51,839 bases of DNA from contig NZ_JAPESW010000026.1 in the NCBI RefSeq assembly GCF_028527925.1, positions 1 through 51,839 of the forward strand. Direction: 5' to 3'. Positions 1 to 9,575 of the stretch are shown piece by piece. The position numbers and the translations under genes were made by a program. The notes under the pieces are model-generated. The model was given only the letters and a program-made list of their open reading frames with translations, was not told the DNA's origin and searched no databases. This DNA comes from Cellulomonas fimi. Lineage in GTDB: Bacteria; Actinomycetota; Actinomycetes; Actinomycetales; Cellulomonadaceae. Every line of letters starts with the position of its first letter. The stretch's first letter is position 1.

Positions 1-69
1 CACGCGCCGGGCGGCGGCGAGAACCCGCTGGCAGCCAGCGCGCGCCACCGTCCTGCGACGCCGGAGTAG
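1..69 (+). CDS. possible C-terminal tail of an upstream gene (partial)
   Basis: An open frame enters from the left edge and stops at TAG 67-69, giving 22 residues rich in Ala, Pro and Gly. Its third codon positions are mostly G or C, as in real genes here. It is too short to identify and could be intergenic. Confidence 0.22.
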   Translation, partial: HAPGGGENPLAASARHRPATPE

Positions 70-157
70 GGGACGCGGGGAAGAGTTGGGTGGTGCGGGC
101 TGACGACGGCGGCGCGATGTGGCGGGCTCCGGGGTGAGCGGTGGGGGAGGGCAGCGG

Positions 158-163
158 CATGAT
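158..163 (+). promoter_or_regulatory. -10-like hexamer CATGAT, leaderless arrangement
   Basis: CATGAT lies exactly 6 nt before the ATG at 170, and there is no Shine-Dalgarno at the usual distance from that ATG. The same spacing recurs at many genes in this window. Confidence 0.35.
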
Positions 164-169
164 CGGGGC

Positions 170-1024
170 ATGACGCAGCGGACGGTCGTGGTCGTGGGAG
201 GGACGGGGCTCGCGGGCCGGGCCGTCGTCGAGGAGGCGCTGCGGAGGGGTCACCGCGTGCGGTCCGTGTCGCGCCACGTCCCGCCGGCGTCCCGTCAGGT
301 CGTGGGGGCCGAGTACGCCGCCGCCGACGCCGTCGCCGCCGACGCGCCCGAGCGCCTCGGCGCCGCGTTCGACGGGGCCGACGTCGTCGTGGACACCGTC
401 AACGGCGAGACGCCCTCCGCCGCGAAGGTCCTGACGGCCGGCGCCGCGTCGATCGCGCTCGCGGCCCGGGACGCAGGCGTCGGCCTGGCCGTGGTCCTCT
501 CGATCGTCAACGTCGACCGCGGCACGGCCATCGGGTACTACCGCACCAAGCTGGCCCAGGAGCGCGTCTACCAGGCGAGCGCGGTCCCGACGACGCTCCT
601 GCGCGCCGCGCAGTTCCACGACTTCTTCGACCGGTTCTTCGGCCGCCCGACGCTCGCCGGCGCGCTCAGCCGCGCGGGGACGGTCCCGTACCTGCGCGGC
701 GCGCGGCTCCAGCCGATCGACGTCGCCGACGTCGCGCGGGCGGTCGTCGACGTGTCCGCGGGCCTCGACGCGCCGCTCGACGGGGAGGCGCGCGACGAGG
801 GCGAGCCGGGTCGCCGCACGGTCACCGTCGCAGGCCCGGAGGAGCTCGACGGCGCCGACCTCGCCCGCCGCTGGGCCGCGGCGCACCACACCCGGCGCGT
901 GCCCGTCGGGGTCCCCCTGCCTGGCTGGGGCGCGTTCTTCGCGTCCGGCGACGCGACCGCACCCGACGGACGCTACGGGCGCGTGACGTACGACGAGTGG
1001 CTCGCCCGGACGGCCCGGGCATGA
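170..1024 (+). CDS. NAD(P)-binding NmrA/SDR-type oxidoreductase
   Basis: The 284-residue protein opens with a Rossmann dinucleotide-binding strand and loop (VVVVGGTGLAGR, residues 5-16). Near residue 123 it has YYRTK, which fits the SDR YxxxK pattern, followed by FHDFFDRFF-type sequence common in atypical NmrA-like SDRs. Such proteins act in the cytosol as NAD(P)H-dependent reductases or redox sensors; the substrate cannot be read from sequence. The start at 170 is preferred over upstream in-frame codons because homology begins directly there and a -10-like hexamer sits 6 nt before it. It overlaps the next gene by 4 bp (ATGA). Confidence 0.85.
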   Translation: MTQRTVVVVGGTGLAGRAVVEEALRRGHRVRSVSRHVPPASRQVVGAEYAAADAVAADAPERLGAAFDGADVVVDTVNGETPSAAKVLTAGAASIALAARDAGVGLAVVLSIVNVDRGTAIGYYRTKLAQERVYQASAVPTTLLRAAQFHDFFDRFFGRPTLAGALSRAGTVPYLRGARLQPIDVADVARAVVDVSAGLDAPLDGEARDEGEPGRRTVTVAGPEELDGADLARRWAAAHHTRRVPVGVPLPGWGAFFASGDATAPDGRYGRVTYDEWLARTARA

Positions 1025-1650
1025 GCCGCGGCCCGCGCGACCCTCTCCACGACGCGCCCCTCGGCGACGGACGCGCCCCGGCCGCGCAGGGCGCCTCCGC
1101 TCGCGGCGATGACCCCGTCGCACCGCACGGCGCGGTCCCGGGCGACGGGCGCGACACCGTCGCGCTCCGCGACGCCGTCCCCGACGACGCGGTGCGGCTG
1201 GCGCAGATCTGGTCGACGGGGTGGCACGACGCCCACGACGGGCACGTGCCCGACGAGCTGACCCGGCACCGCACCCCGCAGTCGTTCGTCGACCGCGCGC
1301 CCGGTCTCGTGCCCGACACCCGGGTCGCTGTCCTGCGCGGGGACGTCGTGGGGTTCGCCACGACGGTCGGCGACCAGGTCGACCAGGTCTACGTCGACGC
1401 GAGCGCGCGGGGGACCGGCGTCGCCGCGGCGCTCCTCGCCGACGCCGCCCGCGTCGCGGCCGAGGCGGGTCACGCGCACCCCTGGCTCGCGGTCGCGCCC
1501 GGCAACGCCCGCGCCCGCCGCTTCTACGAGCGCCACGGCTGGTCCGACGAGGGGCCCTTCGACCACCGCGTCGAGGTGGCGCCCGGCGTGACCGTCGACG
1601 TGCCGTGCCGCCGGTACCGCCTGACCGGCGACGGCACGGTCGACGCGTGA
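1021..1650 (+). CDS. GNAT family N-acetyltransferase
   Basis: This is a 209-residue protein. The first 40 residues are Pro/Ala/Asp-rich and probably disordered, and a single GNAT fold follows. The acetyl-CoA pyrophosphate loop is visible as VDASARGTGVAAALL (about 122-138), and the C-terminal WLAVAPGNARARRFYERHGW is a typical GNAT motif B region. The family transfers acetyl from acetyl-CoA to an amine; the substrate is unknown. The ATG at 1021 overlaps the previous stop (ATGA) and its own stop overlaps the next GTG, so the three genes are probably co-translated. Confidence 0.88.
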   Translation: MSRGPRDPLHDAPLGDGRAPAAQGASARGDDPVAPHGAVPGDGRDTVALRDAVPDDAVRLAQIWSTGWHDAHDGHVPDELTRHRTPQSFVDRAPGLVPDTRVAVLRGDVVGFATTVGDQVDQVYVDASARGTGVAAALLADAARVAAEAGHAHPWLAVAPGNARARRFYERHGWSDEGPFDHRVEVAPGVTVDVPCRRYRLTGDGTVDA

Positions 1651-2351
1651 CGCCCGGTGACGAGCCGACCGGCGAGCGCGGCGCGGACGCACCCGCCGAC
1701 GTCGGCGTCGGGCCCTGGCCCGGTGGTCCGGACGCGTGGCCGCGCGACCCGGCGACGGGCGGGCTCGACCCCCGCTACGACCCTGACCTGCTCGCGCACG
1801 GCGACCGGCGCAACGTCGTCGACCGGTACCGCTACTGGACGGTGGAGGCCGTCGTCGCGGACCTCGACACCCGGCGCCACCCGTTCCACGTGGCGATCGA
1901 GAACTGGCAGCACGACCTCAACATCGGCTCGGTGGTCCGCACCGCGAACGCGTTCCTCGCGGCCGAGGTGCACGTCGTCGGCCGACGCCGCTGGAACCGT
2001 CGCGGCGCGATGGTGACCGACCGCTACCAGCACGTCCGGCACCACCCGACGGTCGACGACCTGCTCGCCTGGGCCGCGACCGCGGGGACGGGCGGCAGCC
2101 CGCTGCCCGTGCTCGGCGTCGACAACCTCCCCGGTTCCGTCCCGCTCGAGGGCTACCCGCTGCCGCGCGCCTGCGTGCTGCTGTTCGGGCAGGAGTCCGT
2201 CGGCCTGTCCGGCGCCGCGCGTGCGGCCGCGCAGGACGTCCTGCACATCGCCCAGTTCGGCTCGACCCGCTCGATCAACGCGGGCGCCGCGGCCGCGATC
2301 GCGATGCACGCCTGGGTCGCGCAGCACGCGGGACCGCCCCCGGCGGCGTAG
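1647..2351 (+). CDS. TrmH/SpoU family RNA 2'-O-ribose methyltransferase
   Basis: The three SpoU-family motifs are present in order in 234 residues: LNIGSVVRTANAF (about 90-102), CVLLFGQESVGLS (about 176-188) and SINAGAAAAIAMHAW (about 208-222). Together they form the trefoil knot that binds S-adenosylmethionine. The family methylates ribose 2'-OH in tRNA or rRNA; the exact nucleotide is not predictable here. The GTG at 1647 overlaps the upstream stop as GTGA. About 55 N-terminal residues precede the catalytic region and are low-complexity. Confidence 0.9.
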   Translation: MTPGDEPTGERGADAPADVGVGPWPGGPDAWPRDPATGGLDPRYDPDLLAHGDRRNVVDRYRYWTVEAVVADLDTRRHPFHVAIENWQHDLNIGSVVRTANAFLAAEVHVVGRRRWNRRGAMVTDRYQHVRHHPTVDDLLAWAATAGTGGSPLPVLGVDNLPGSVPLEGYPLPRACVLLFGQESVGLSGAARAAAQDVLHIAQFGSTRSINAGAAAAIAMHAWVAQHAGPPPAA

Positions 2352-2412
2352 CCAGGGCCGTCGCTACCGGCCGCCGCGCGGGTGTCCGTGGGCAGGACGT
2401 CCCGACCGGCCC

Positions 2413-2431
2413 TTTGCCGAACGGTGGCAAA
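2413..2431 (+). promoter_or_regulatory. inverted repeat upstream of fba (TTTGCC-N7-GGCAAA)
   Basis: TTTGCC (2413-2418) and GGCAAA (2426-2431) form a perfect 6-bp inverted repeat about 40 nt before the aldolase start. TTGCCG could also serve as a -35 element. A binding factor is inferred only from the symmetry. Confidence 0.3.
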
Positions 2432-2471
2432 CTGTGGGCGACACCGTCCTACGAACGCAGGAGTGCTGCAG

Positions 2472-3491
2472 ATGGCCATCGCCACCCCCGAGGTCTACGC
2501 CGAGATGATCGACCGGGCGAAGGCGGGCAAGTTCGCCTACCCGGCCGTGAACGTCACGTCGTCCCAGACCGTCACCGCCGCGCTGCAGGGCTTCGCGGAG
2601 GCCGAGTCGGACGGCATCCTCCAGGTCTCCGTCGGCGGCGCGGAGTACGCGTCCGGCTCGACCGTGAAGGACCGCGTCGCCGGCTCGATCGCGCTCGCCG
2701 CGTACGCGACCGAGGTCGCCAAGGGCTACGGCATCACCGTCGCCCTCCACACCGACCACTGCGTCAAGAAGAACCTCGACTCGTGGGTCCGCCCGCTGAT
2801 CGCCCTGGAGGCCGAGCAGGTCAAGCGCGGCGAGAACCCGACGTTCCAGTCGCACATGTTCGACGGCTCGGACATCCCGCTCGACGAGAACCTCGTCATC
2901 GCGGCGGAGCTCCTCGAGCTCTCGCAGGCGGCCCGCACGATCCTCGAGATCGAGGTCGGCGTCGTCGGCGGCGAGGAGGACGGCCACGAGGCCGAGATCA
3001 ACGAGAAGCTCTACACGACGGCGGAGGACGGTCTCGCGACGGTCCGCGCGCTCGGCGTCGGCGAGAAGGGTCGCTACCTGACGGCCCTCACGTTCGGCAA
3101 CGTGCACGGCGTCTACAAGCCGGGTGCGGTCAAGCTGCGCCCGTCGATCCTCGCGGACATCCAGAAGGCCGTCGGCGCCGAGGTCGGCAAGGACTCGCCC
3201 TTCGACCTGGTGTTCCACGGTGGCTCGGGCTCGACGGCCGAGGAGATCGCCGAGGCGGTCGACAACGGCGTCATCAAGATGAACATCGACACGGACACGC
3301 AGTACGCGTTCAGCCGTCCGGTCGCCGACCACTTCTTCAAGAACTACGACGGCGTCCTGAAGGTCGACGGCGAGGTCGGCAACAAGAAGGCGTACGACCC
3401 CCGCGCGTGGGGCAAGCTCGCCGAGGCGGGCATGGCGCAGCGCATCGTCGAGGCGGCGCAGCAGCTCCGCTCGGCCGGTCACAAGCTCTGA
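2472..3491 (+). CDS. fba: class II fructose-bisphosphate aldolase
   Basis: This zinc-dependent aldolase reversibly cleaves fructose 1,6-bisphosphate into dihydroxyacetone phosphate and glyceraldehyde 3-phosphate in glycolysis and gluconeogenesis. The length of 339 residues is usual for actinobacterial class IIA enzymes. Visible landmarks are the metal-ligand segment LHTDHCVKKN (about 92-101), the acidic stretch with EIEVGVVGGEEDGHE, the phosphate loop VFHGGSGS (about 246-253) and NIDTDTQYAFSRP (about 271-283). The ATG at 2472 follows GGAG in the preceding 15 nt. The gene has its own terminator, so it is probably the last gene of its transcript or monocistronic. Confidence 0.97.
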   Translation: MAIATPEVYAEMIDRAKAGKFAYPAVNVTSSQTVTAALQGFAEAESDGILQVSVGGAEYASGSTVKDRVAGSIALAAYATEVAKGYGITVALHTDHCVKKNLDSWVRPLIALEAEQVKRGENPTFQSHMFDGSDIPLDENLVIAAELLELSQAARTILEIEVGVVGGEEDGHEAEINEKLYTTAEDGLATVRALGVGEKGRYLTALTFGNVHGVYKPGAVKLRPSILADIQKAVGAEVGKDSPFDLVFHGGSGSTAEEIAEAVDNGVIKMNIDTDTQYAFSRPVADHFFKNYDGVLKVDGEVGNKKAYDPRAWGKLAEAGMAQRIVEAAQQLRSAGHKL

Positions 3492-3500
3492 CGCACTGAC

Positions 3501-3541
3501 GACGACGGGCCCCGACCACCAGGTGGTCGGGGCCCGTCGTC
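3501..3541 (+). terminator. perfect 20-bp terminator hairpin after fba
   Basis: Bases 3501-3520 are exactly complementary to 3522-3541 around one central base, 10 nt after the fba stop. There is no U-tract, as is usual for high-GC actinobacterial terminators. The facing STAS gene ends at 3592, so the hairpin may stop transcripts from both sides. Confidence 0.85.
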
Positions 3542-3591
3542 ACGTCCGAGGCGTCGTCGGCGGTCGCTGCCGATGACGTGCCGGAGGGGCG

Positions 3592-4029
3592 TCAGGGGGT
3601 CGTCGGACCGTTCGTCGCCGGGGCGTCGCCGACCGGCTGGAACGCCGCGTCGTCCGCGTCCTCGACGACGTCGAGGAGCTCACCGATCCGCGTGACCTCG
3701 AGCAGGAACCGCACGGTCGGCGGGACGCGCAGGAGGCGCACGCGGTGCTGGCTGCGGATCGACAGGCGCGCGAGGAACGCGACGCCCGACGAGTCCATGA
3801 ACGTCACGTGGTGGGCGTCGACCTCGATCGGCAGACCGACCTGCTCGGCCTCGGCGGTCGCCTCCTGCAGCTCGGGACCGAGGTCGGCGTCGACCTCGCC
3901 CGAGAGCACGATGCGCGTGCGGTCGGTGCCGACGATCACATGGACCGCACCGGGTTCACCCACGACGCGACCGGCCACGTCGTCGGCGGTCGCCGACTCG
4001 TCCGGGTTGCTGCTGTTACCGTCGCGCAC
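3592..4029 (-). CDS. STAS domain anti-anti-sigma factor
   Basis: This 145-residue protein has one STAS domain with the conserved phosphorylation segment HHVTFMDSSGVAFLARL; the serine after MD is the expected kinase target. In partner-switching systems the dephosphorylated STAS protein binds an RsbW-type kinase and frees a sigma factor. It lies head-to-head with the PP2C/HATPase protein, whose two activities are those that would act on it. The N- and C-terminal 25 residues are polar and probably flexible. The GTG start at 4029 follows GAAGGAG with good spacing. Confidence 0.88.
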   Translation of the reverse strand: MRDGNSSNPDESATADDVAGRVVGEPGAVHVIVGTDRTRIVLSGEVDADLGPELQEATAEAEQVGLPIEVDAHHVTFMDSSGVAFLARLSIRSQHRVRLLRVPPTVRFLLEVTRIGELLDVVEDADDAAFQPVGDAPATNGPTTP

Positions 4030-4118
4030 AGTGCTCCTTCTGGTGCCGGCCTCGAAGGCGTACGTCGACTTCCTCGACGGTTCGCCCAGTTCGGCACGCT
4101 AGACGATCGGAGGTGGTG

Positions 4119-6272
4119 GTGGTCAACTCCCACGCGGATCCGATGTCGGGTGGTCTGCCCGCCCCGACGTCGTCCGTGGCCCTCGACCTGCACGCGCGCG
4201 CTCTCGCGGCGACGGCCGTGCCGATGGGGCTGTTCGAGGCGCGGGACGCGGTGCTGACCGCCGTCTGGGTCAACGACGCGTTCGAGCGGGCCGTCGGGTA
4301 CGGGTTGGACGGTGCGCACGAGCGCGAGCCCGCGATCCGCGCCGAGCTCGCGCGCGACACGGTCCGGGCGACGCAGCTGGCGCAGGCCTTGCTCGCGCGC
4401 CAGCCGTTCTCGCCCACGTTCGAGCTCGACCGCGGCGACGGCACGCGCTTCGTGTGCCAGGTGCACCTCGCGCCCGTGCCGACCGCGCTCGACGAGCCGG
4501 AGTACTGGGTCGCCGCGTTCCAGGACATGACCGAGCGCCTGTCGCACGACGCCGAGCAGGCGGCGCTGGTCGAGGCCGAGCGTCGCGAGCGCCGCAGCCT
4601 CGGCCTCATCGCGCAGGTGTCGGACCTCCTGATGGACGTCGACGACCCGCACGCGCTGCGCGAGATCGCGATGGTCCTGCGGCACGCGGTCGTCGGCTGG
4701 GCGGGCTTCTTCCTCAACGACCGCGGGCTGCGCGCCGCGGACGGCATCGACGGCGGCCCCGGCCGCGGGCACCGCGGGGACGCCTTCCGCACGCCGTCGC
4801 GCGGCCCGCGTCCCGACGCGCCCGACGTGGTGCAGATGCTGCTCGACGGCGAGCGTGACCGGCCCGTCGACCTCGCGCTCGACGCCGTCTACGCGTGCGG
4901 CAGCGCGTCGGAGTGGCTCGCGCAGCACGTGCGGACGGAGGTGCTGCACCCGACCGACGGGCGACCGGCGGCCGCGGGTGGTCGCGCCGTCGTGTTCCCC
5001 GTGCCGGGCCGCCGGCGCGTGCTCGGGCTCATGGCGGTCGTCCCGCGTGACGACGGCGGGCTGCGGGCGATCGAGACGTCGGCGATGACGATCCTCGAGC
5101 TGACCGCGCGCCGCGTCGGGCTGGTGCTCGACAACGCGCGCCTGTACGACCGCGAGCACCGCCTCGCCGAGACCCTGCAGCGCGCGATGCTGCCGGAGCA
5201 GGCCGAGGTCGACGGGCTCGACGTGTGGACGTACTACGCGCCGAACTCGGAGAACGTCCAGGTCGGCGGCGACTGGTACGACGTCCTGCAGATCGCGCCC
5301 GACGTCGCGGGCGTCGTCATCGGGGACGTCGTCGGGCACGACGTCGAGGCGGCCGCCGCGATGGGCCAGCTCCGCTCGATCGTGCGCTCCTACACGTTCG
5401 ACATCACGACGCCGGGACCGGTGCTCGAGCGCGTCGACCAGCTCGTCACCGGCATGCGGATCCCGCGCTCCGCGGGTCTGGTCCTGTCGACGCTCACGCG
5501 CCGTGACGAGGGCTGGCGGCTGGAGTGGTCGCGCGCCGGACACCTGCCCGTGCTGCACGTGCGGGACGGGGTCGCGACCGAGCTGCGCGACGCGGGCGGT
5601 GCGCTCATCGGCTTCGGCGACGGCGTCCGGACGACGAGCAGCCTCGACCTCGTCGAGGGCGACGTGCTCGTCTACTACACCGACGGGCTCATCGAGCGGC
5701 GCGACCGCGGGCTGCGCGAGGGCCTCGCCGCGCTCGCGGGCGTGGCGTCGAGGATCACGGCCCGGGACGCGGCGGGCATCGGCGAGGAGCTGCTGTCGCG
5801 GCTCGCGGACCACCCCGAGGACGACGTGGCCGTCGTCGTCGTGCGCGTCCCTGACCCGCGCGACCACCTCGAACGTGCGCGCAGCCCGCGCCGGCGGCGC
5901 TGGTCGCTCCCCAACGAGCCCGCGTCGATCGGCCGTGCCCGGCACGCGGTCGTCCGCACCTGCCAGGCGTGGGAGATCCCCGACGCCGCCAACGCCGAGC
6001 TGGTCGTGTCCGAGCTCGTCGCGAACGCCGTGCTGCACGGGTTCGGCCACGTGTCGCTGCAGCTCTACGACACGGGCGACGGGCTGCGCATCGAGGTCGA
6101 GGACGGCAACCCCGCACCGCCCGTGTCCACCGACGGCCACCCCGGGCGCGTCGGCGGGTTCGGCATGCAGATCGTCGAGCGGCTCGCGGACTGGGGCTGG
6201 CGGCAGTCGCGCGGCGGCAAGCTCGTGTGGGCGAAGGTCCGCCCGGGGGCGCTGCCGCCGACGGGTCGCTGA
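4119..6272 (+). CDS. PAS-GAF-PP2C (SpoIIE) phosphatase with C-terminal RsbW-like HATPase
   Basis: This 717-residue multidomain regulator has four parts: a PAS-like sensor (about 20-145), a GAF-like region (about 160-335), a PP2C/SpoIIE phosphatase (about 345-585, with QVGGDWYD and VVIGDVVGHDVEAAA supplying the metal-binding Asp residues) and an RsbW-type HATPase (about 600-715, N-box SELVANAVLHG and glycine loop GGFGMQIVERL). PP2C domains dephosphorylate STAS proteins and RsbW domains phosphorylate them, so one chain may do both. Three tandem GTG codons start at 4113; the one at 4119 sits 5 nt after GGAGG and is chosen. ATG 4143 is an alternative. Confidence 0.9.
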   Translation: MVNSHADPMSGGLPAPTSSVALDLHARALAATAVPMGLFEARDAVLTAVWVNDAFERAVGYGLDGAHEREPAIRAELARDTVRATQLAQALLARQPFSPTFELDRGDGTRFVCQVHLAPVPTALDEPEYWVAAFQDMTERLSHDAEQAALVEAERRERRSLGLIAQVSDLLMDVDDPHALREIAMVLRHAVVGWAGFFLNDRGLRAADGIDGGPGRGHRGDAFRTPSRGPRPDAPDVVQMLLDGERDRPVDLALDAVYACGSASEWLAQHVRTEVLHPTDGRPAAAGGRAVVFPVPGRRRVLGLMAVVPRDDGGLRAIETSAMTILELTARRVGLVLDNARLYDREHRLAETLQRAMLPEQAEVDGLDVWTYYAPNSENVQVGGDWYDVLQIAPDVAGVVIGDVVGHDVEAAAAMGQLRSIVRSYTFDITTPGPVLERVDQLVTGMRIPRSAGLVLSTLTRRDEGWRLEWSRAGHLPVLHVRDGVATELRDAGGALIGFGDGVRTTSSLDLVEGDVLVYYTDGLIERRDRGLREGLAALAGVASRITARDAAGIGEELLSRLADHPEDDVAVVVVRVPDPRDHLERARSPRRRRWSLPNEPASIGRARHAVVRTCQAWEIPDAANAELVVSELVANAVLHGFGHVSLQLYDTGDGLRIEVEDGNPAPPVSTDGHPGRVGGFGMQIVERLADWGWRQSRGGKLVWAKVRPGALPPTGR

Positions 6273-6276
6273 CGCG

Positions 6277-6648
6277 TCAGAGCGCGGGGGCCCCGTCCGG
6301 CTGCACGACGTCCTGCTCGGTGCCGTGCGCGCACCGGTGGTCGGCGTCGATGCGGAACAGCTCCGTCGCGCCGCAGATCTCGATGACGAACAGGTCGCGC
6401 GAGTCCGCGCCGCGCAGGACCGTCGCCCCGCCGCGCTTGCGGCTGGCGTCGGCGAGCGAGATGAGGAACGCGGCCCCCGTCGAGTCCATGAAGGTGACGC
6501 CGCACATGTCGATCACGAGCAGCTGACGACGCAGCCCGACGACGCGGGCCGCCGCCTCGGGGAACTGGTCGCGTTCCGCGAGGTCGAGGTCGCCGGTGAT
6601 GACGAGCGTGGTCGTCGTCGACGACGTGGAGATCTCGATCATGGACAT
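6277..6648 (-). CDS. second STAS domain anti-anti-sigma factor
   Basis: The 123-residue single-domain STAS protein has the phosphorylatable segment CGVTFMDSTGAAFLISLA and a strand pattern matching the family (ITGDLDLAERDQF). It is convergent with the PP2C/HATPase gene, with only 4 bp between stops. Together with the STAS gene at 3592 it brackets the phosphatase/kinase. Two ATGs (6648 and 6642) are possible; neither has a strong Shine-Dalgarno. A TACAGT hexamer on the minus strand at 6710-6715 could be its -10 element. The two STAS proteins are clearly different in sequence, so they are probably not redundant. Confidence 0.87.
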   Translation of the reverse strand: MSMIEISTSSTTTTLVITGDLDLAERDQFPEAAARVVGLRRQLLVIDMCGVTFMDSTGAAFLISLADASRKRGGATVLRGADSRDLFVIEICGATELFRIDADHRCAHGTEQDVVQPDGAPAL

Positions 6649-6822
6649 CCACCGGGTTCGAGGGGCCACCCAGCTCCTGCGGGGCGCCGGGAGGGGCTCC
6701 GGCGGATCGACTGTAGTTGCGCTCCCACACCTGCGCATCCGGTGCACCTGGACACGCACCCGGATCGCCCCGTCGCGACCCCGAAGTCCCCCGGACGGAG
6801 CACGTCCGGCGCGCCGTGGGGA

Positions 6823-6828
6823 CAGACT
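6823..6828 (+). promoter_or_regulatory. -10-like CAGACT, leaderless arrangement
   Basis: CAGACT, then 6 nt, then the ATG at 6835, with no Shine-Dalgarno. The identical hexamer and spacing occur before the ATG at 44539. Confidence 0.42.
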
Positions 6829-6834
6829 GGGCCC

Positions 6835-7263
6835 ATGAGCCACGAGAACCTCCTCGACGGACCCGCCCCGACCCGTCTGCCCGCCGACGGGCCCGACGCC
6901 GACGCGCGCGCGGCGCTCGCCGCCGGCTCGTCGCCGCGCGACGTCGTCGTGATCGCGCCGTCGTCGTCGCTCGTGTGGGCGCTGCTCGCGGAGCGTGCTC
7001 TCGCCGACGAGGGCGACCCCGTCGCCGCCTACGCGTACGCCCGCACCGGCTACCACCGTGGCCTCGACGGGCTGCGCCGCGCCGGCTGGCGCGGACGCGG
7101 GCCGGTCCCCGTCGACCACGCGCCCAACCAGGGCTTCCTGCGGGCCTTGCTGGCGCTCGCGGAGGCCGCGGAGGCGATCGGCGAGACCGACGAGTCGCAG
7201 CGGTGCGAGCAGTTCCTCGTCGACTCGGGGACGTCGGCCGAGGAGGTCGCCGGGCTGCGCTGA
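6835..7263 (+). CDS. DUF3151 family protein
   Basis: This 142-residue protein resembles DUF3151, a small actinobacterial family of unknown function that is often found near purA and fba. The visible core is APSSSLVWALLAERAL (about 42-57), then AYAYARTGYHRGLD and HAPNQGFLRALLALAEAAE (about 101-119), with a helical C-terminus. There is no signal peptide or membrane segment, so it is probably cytosolic. Here it lies just upstream of purA and downstream of a divergent STAS gene. The ATG at 6835 sits 6 nt after CAGACT, suggesting a leaderless transcript. Function unknown. Confidence 0.85.
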   Translation: MSHENLLDGPAPTRLPADGPDADARAALAAGSSPRDVVVIAPSSSLVWALLAERALADEGDPVAAYAYARTGYHRGLDGLRRAGWRGRGPVPVDHAPNQGFLRALLALAEAAEAIGETDESQRCEQFLVDSGTSAEEVAGLR

Positions 7264-7461
7264 CGCGCGTCGCCGGACCCGCCCGACGGCGCGCGCGCCG
7301 CGTCCGCGGGCGGGACCGGCCATGACCGTTCCTTGACCGTCCGGTAGCCTCTCGGAGGTACCGGGTCACTGCCGCCCGTGCCCGGGTCCACGTGCAAGCG
7401 CCGCCCTCGTCGGTCGGTCTCCGCCGTGCGTCCCCGCATCGCAGGCAGGTAGGAGTGGTGA

Positions 7462-8751
<1,290 letters not shown>

Positions 8752-8767
8752 GCTGCGCGGCGGCCGT

Positions 8768-8802
8768 GCTCGTGCCCGCGACGCCGGTGCGGGCTCACGA
8801 GC
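8768..8802 (+). terminator. bulged hairpin after purA
   Basis: GCTCGTG-CCCGC (8768-8779) pairs with GCGGG-CT-CACGAGC (8789-8802) with a 2-nt bulge. It lies 16 nt past the purA stop and before the next gene, fitting a high-GC terminator. Confidence 0.5.
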
Positions 8803-8829
8803 GCGTCGGTGATCGTCCGTGAGCGCGCC

Positions 8830-9507
8830 ATGACCGCACCCGAGGGCGAGGCCGCTCTCGAGATCCGGCACGGCCGGCGCAACCGTCGGTCGGGCACCTC
8901 CCGGGTGGCGGGACGGCTGACCGTCACCGACGGCGTCCTCCGGTACGAGGACGTGGACGACGGTCGCCGGTCGTTCGCCGTGCCGATCGGCGACGGCCCG
9001 CGCGACGCGGATGCGCTCGTGCACGTGCACTCCGCGCTCCTGCTGTCGACGGGGTCAGCGCCCGACCCCGAGTGGGAGTGCCTGCTCGTGCTCGACCACG
9101 CGAGCGCGGTCGTCGGGCAGGTCGGGGGATGGTCGACGCGCACCGCGAGCCCGCTCGAGGTCGACCTGGCGGCCCTTCGTCGCCTGACGGAGGTCGCAGG
9201 GCTGGAGCTCCGGTACGACCGCGACCCGGCCGCGGTGCTGCGGGCGCGTTACCCCGGTGCCCGGTTCGGCGGACTGCGTCCGCTGGAGGCGTTCGCGACG
9301 GCCGTCGGCCTCCTCGTCGTCGCCGCGGGCGCCGTGCTCGTGACCGTGGCTGCGCAGGAGCCGTCGTGGTTCGGCCTCGTTCTCGCTGCCGTCGGCGTCG
9401 TCTCGGCCGGGTGCGGTGTCGTGGTCGTGCCGGCGGTGCAGCGGACAGCCCAGCGGCTGCGCGGACGTCGTCCAGGGCGTCGTGCCCGCGGTTCTCGCGT
9501 CGGCTGA
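8830..9507 (+). CDS. uncharacterised membrane protein with two C-terminal helices
   Basis: I do not recognise this 225-residue protein. A soluble N-terminal part of about 145 residues (beta-rich, with VAGRLTVTDGVLRYEDV) is followed by two hydrophobic segments near 151-172 and 178-198 and a short Arg-rich tail, so the soluble part and tail probably lie on the same side of the membrane. The ATG at 8830 is chosen; a GTG at 8809 is in frame and would add seven residues. Neither start has a convincing Shine-Dalgarno. It is separated from purA by a hairpin and is convergent with the MFS gene. Confidence 0.68.
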   Translation: MTAPEGEAALEIRHGRRNRRSGTSRVAGRLTVTDGVLRYEDVDDGRRSFAVPIGDGPRDADALVHVHSALLLSTGSAPDPEWECLLVLDHASAVVGQVGGWSTRTASPLEVDLAALRRLTEVAGLELRYDRDPAAVLRARYPGARFGGLRPLEAFATAVGLLVVAAGAVLVTVAAQEPSWFGLVLAAVGVVSAGCGVVVVPAVQRTAQRLRGRRPGRRARGSRVG

Positions 9508-9523
9508 CGCCCGGGTGCGCACG

Positions 9524-9563
9524 CCGACGGCACCCGCCCCTTCCCGTGGCCGGGTGCCGTCGG
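9524..9563. terminator. bidirectional terminator between convergent genes
   Basis: A perfect 13-bp stem (9524-9536 with 9551-9563) with a 14-nt loop lies between the stops at 9507 and 9576. It can fold in transcripts from either strand. Confidence 0.8.
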
Positions 9564-9575
9564 TGCCCTCGCCGG

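Noticed and set aside
3936..6140. A very long open frame antisense to the PP2C/HATPase gene (and similar ones opposite most genes)
   Set aside because: High GC leaves few stops in the other frames. The translation is Arg/Val/Asp/Leu-rich low-complexity sequence with no family motif, while the plus strand encodes clear domains.
7322..7350. Confident purA promoter
   Set aside because: ATGACC and TAGCCT are spaced 17 nt but the -35 is weak and other TTGACC placements give wrong spacing, so it is mentioned only in the purA entry.
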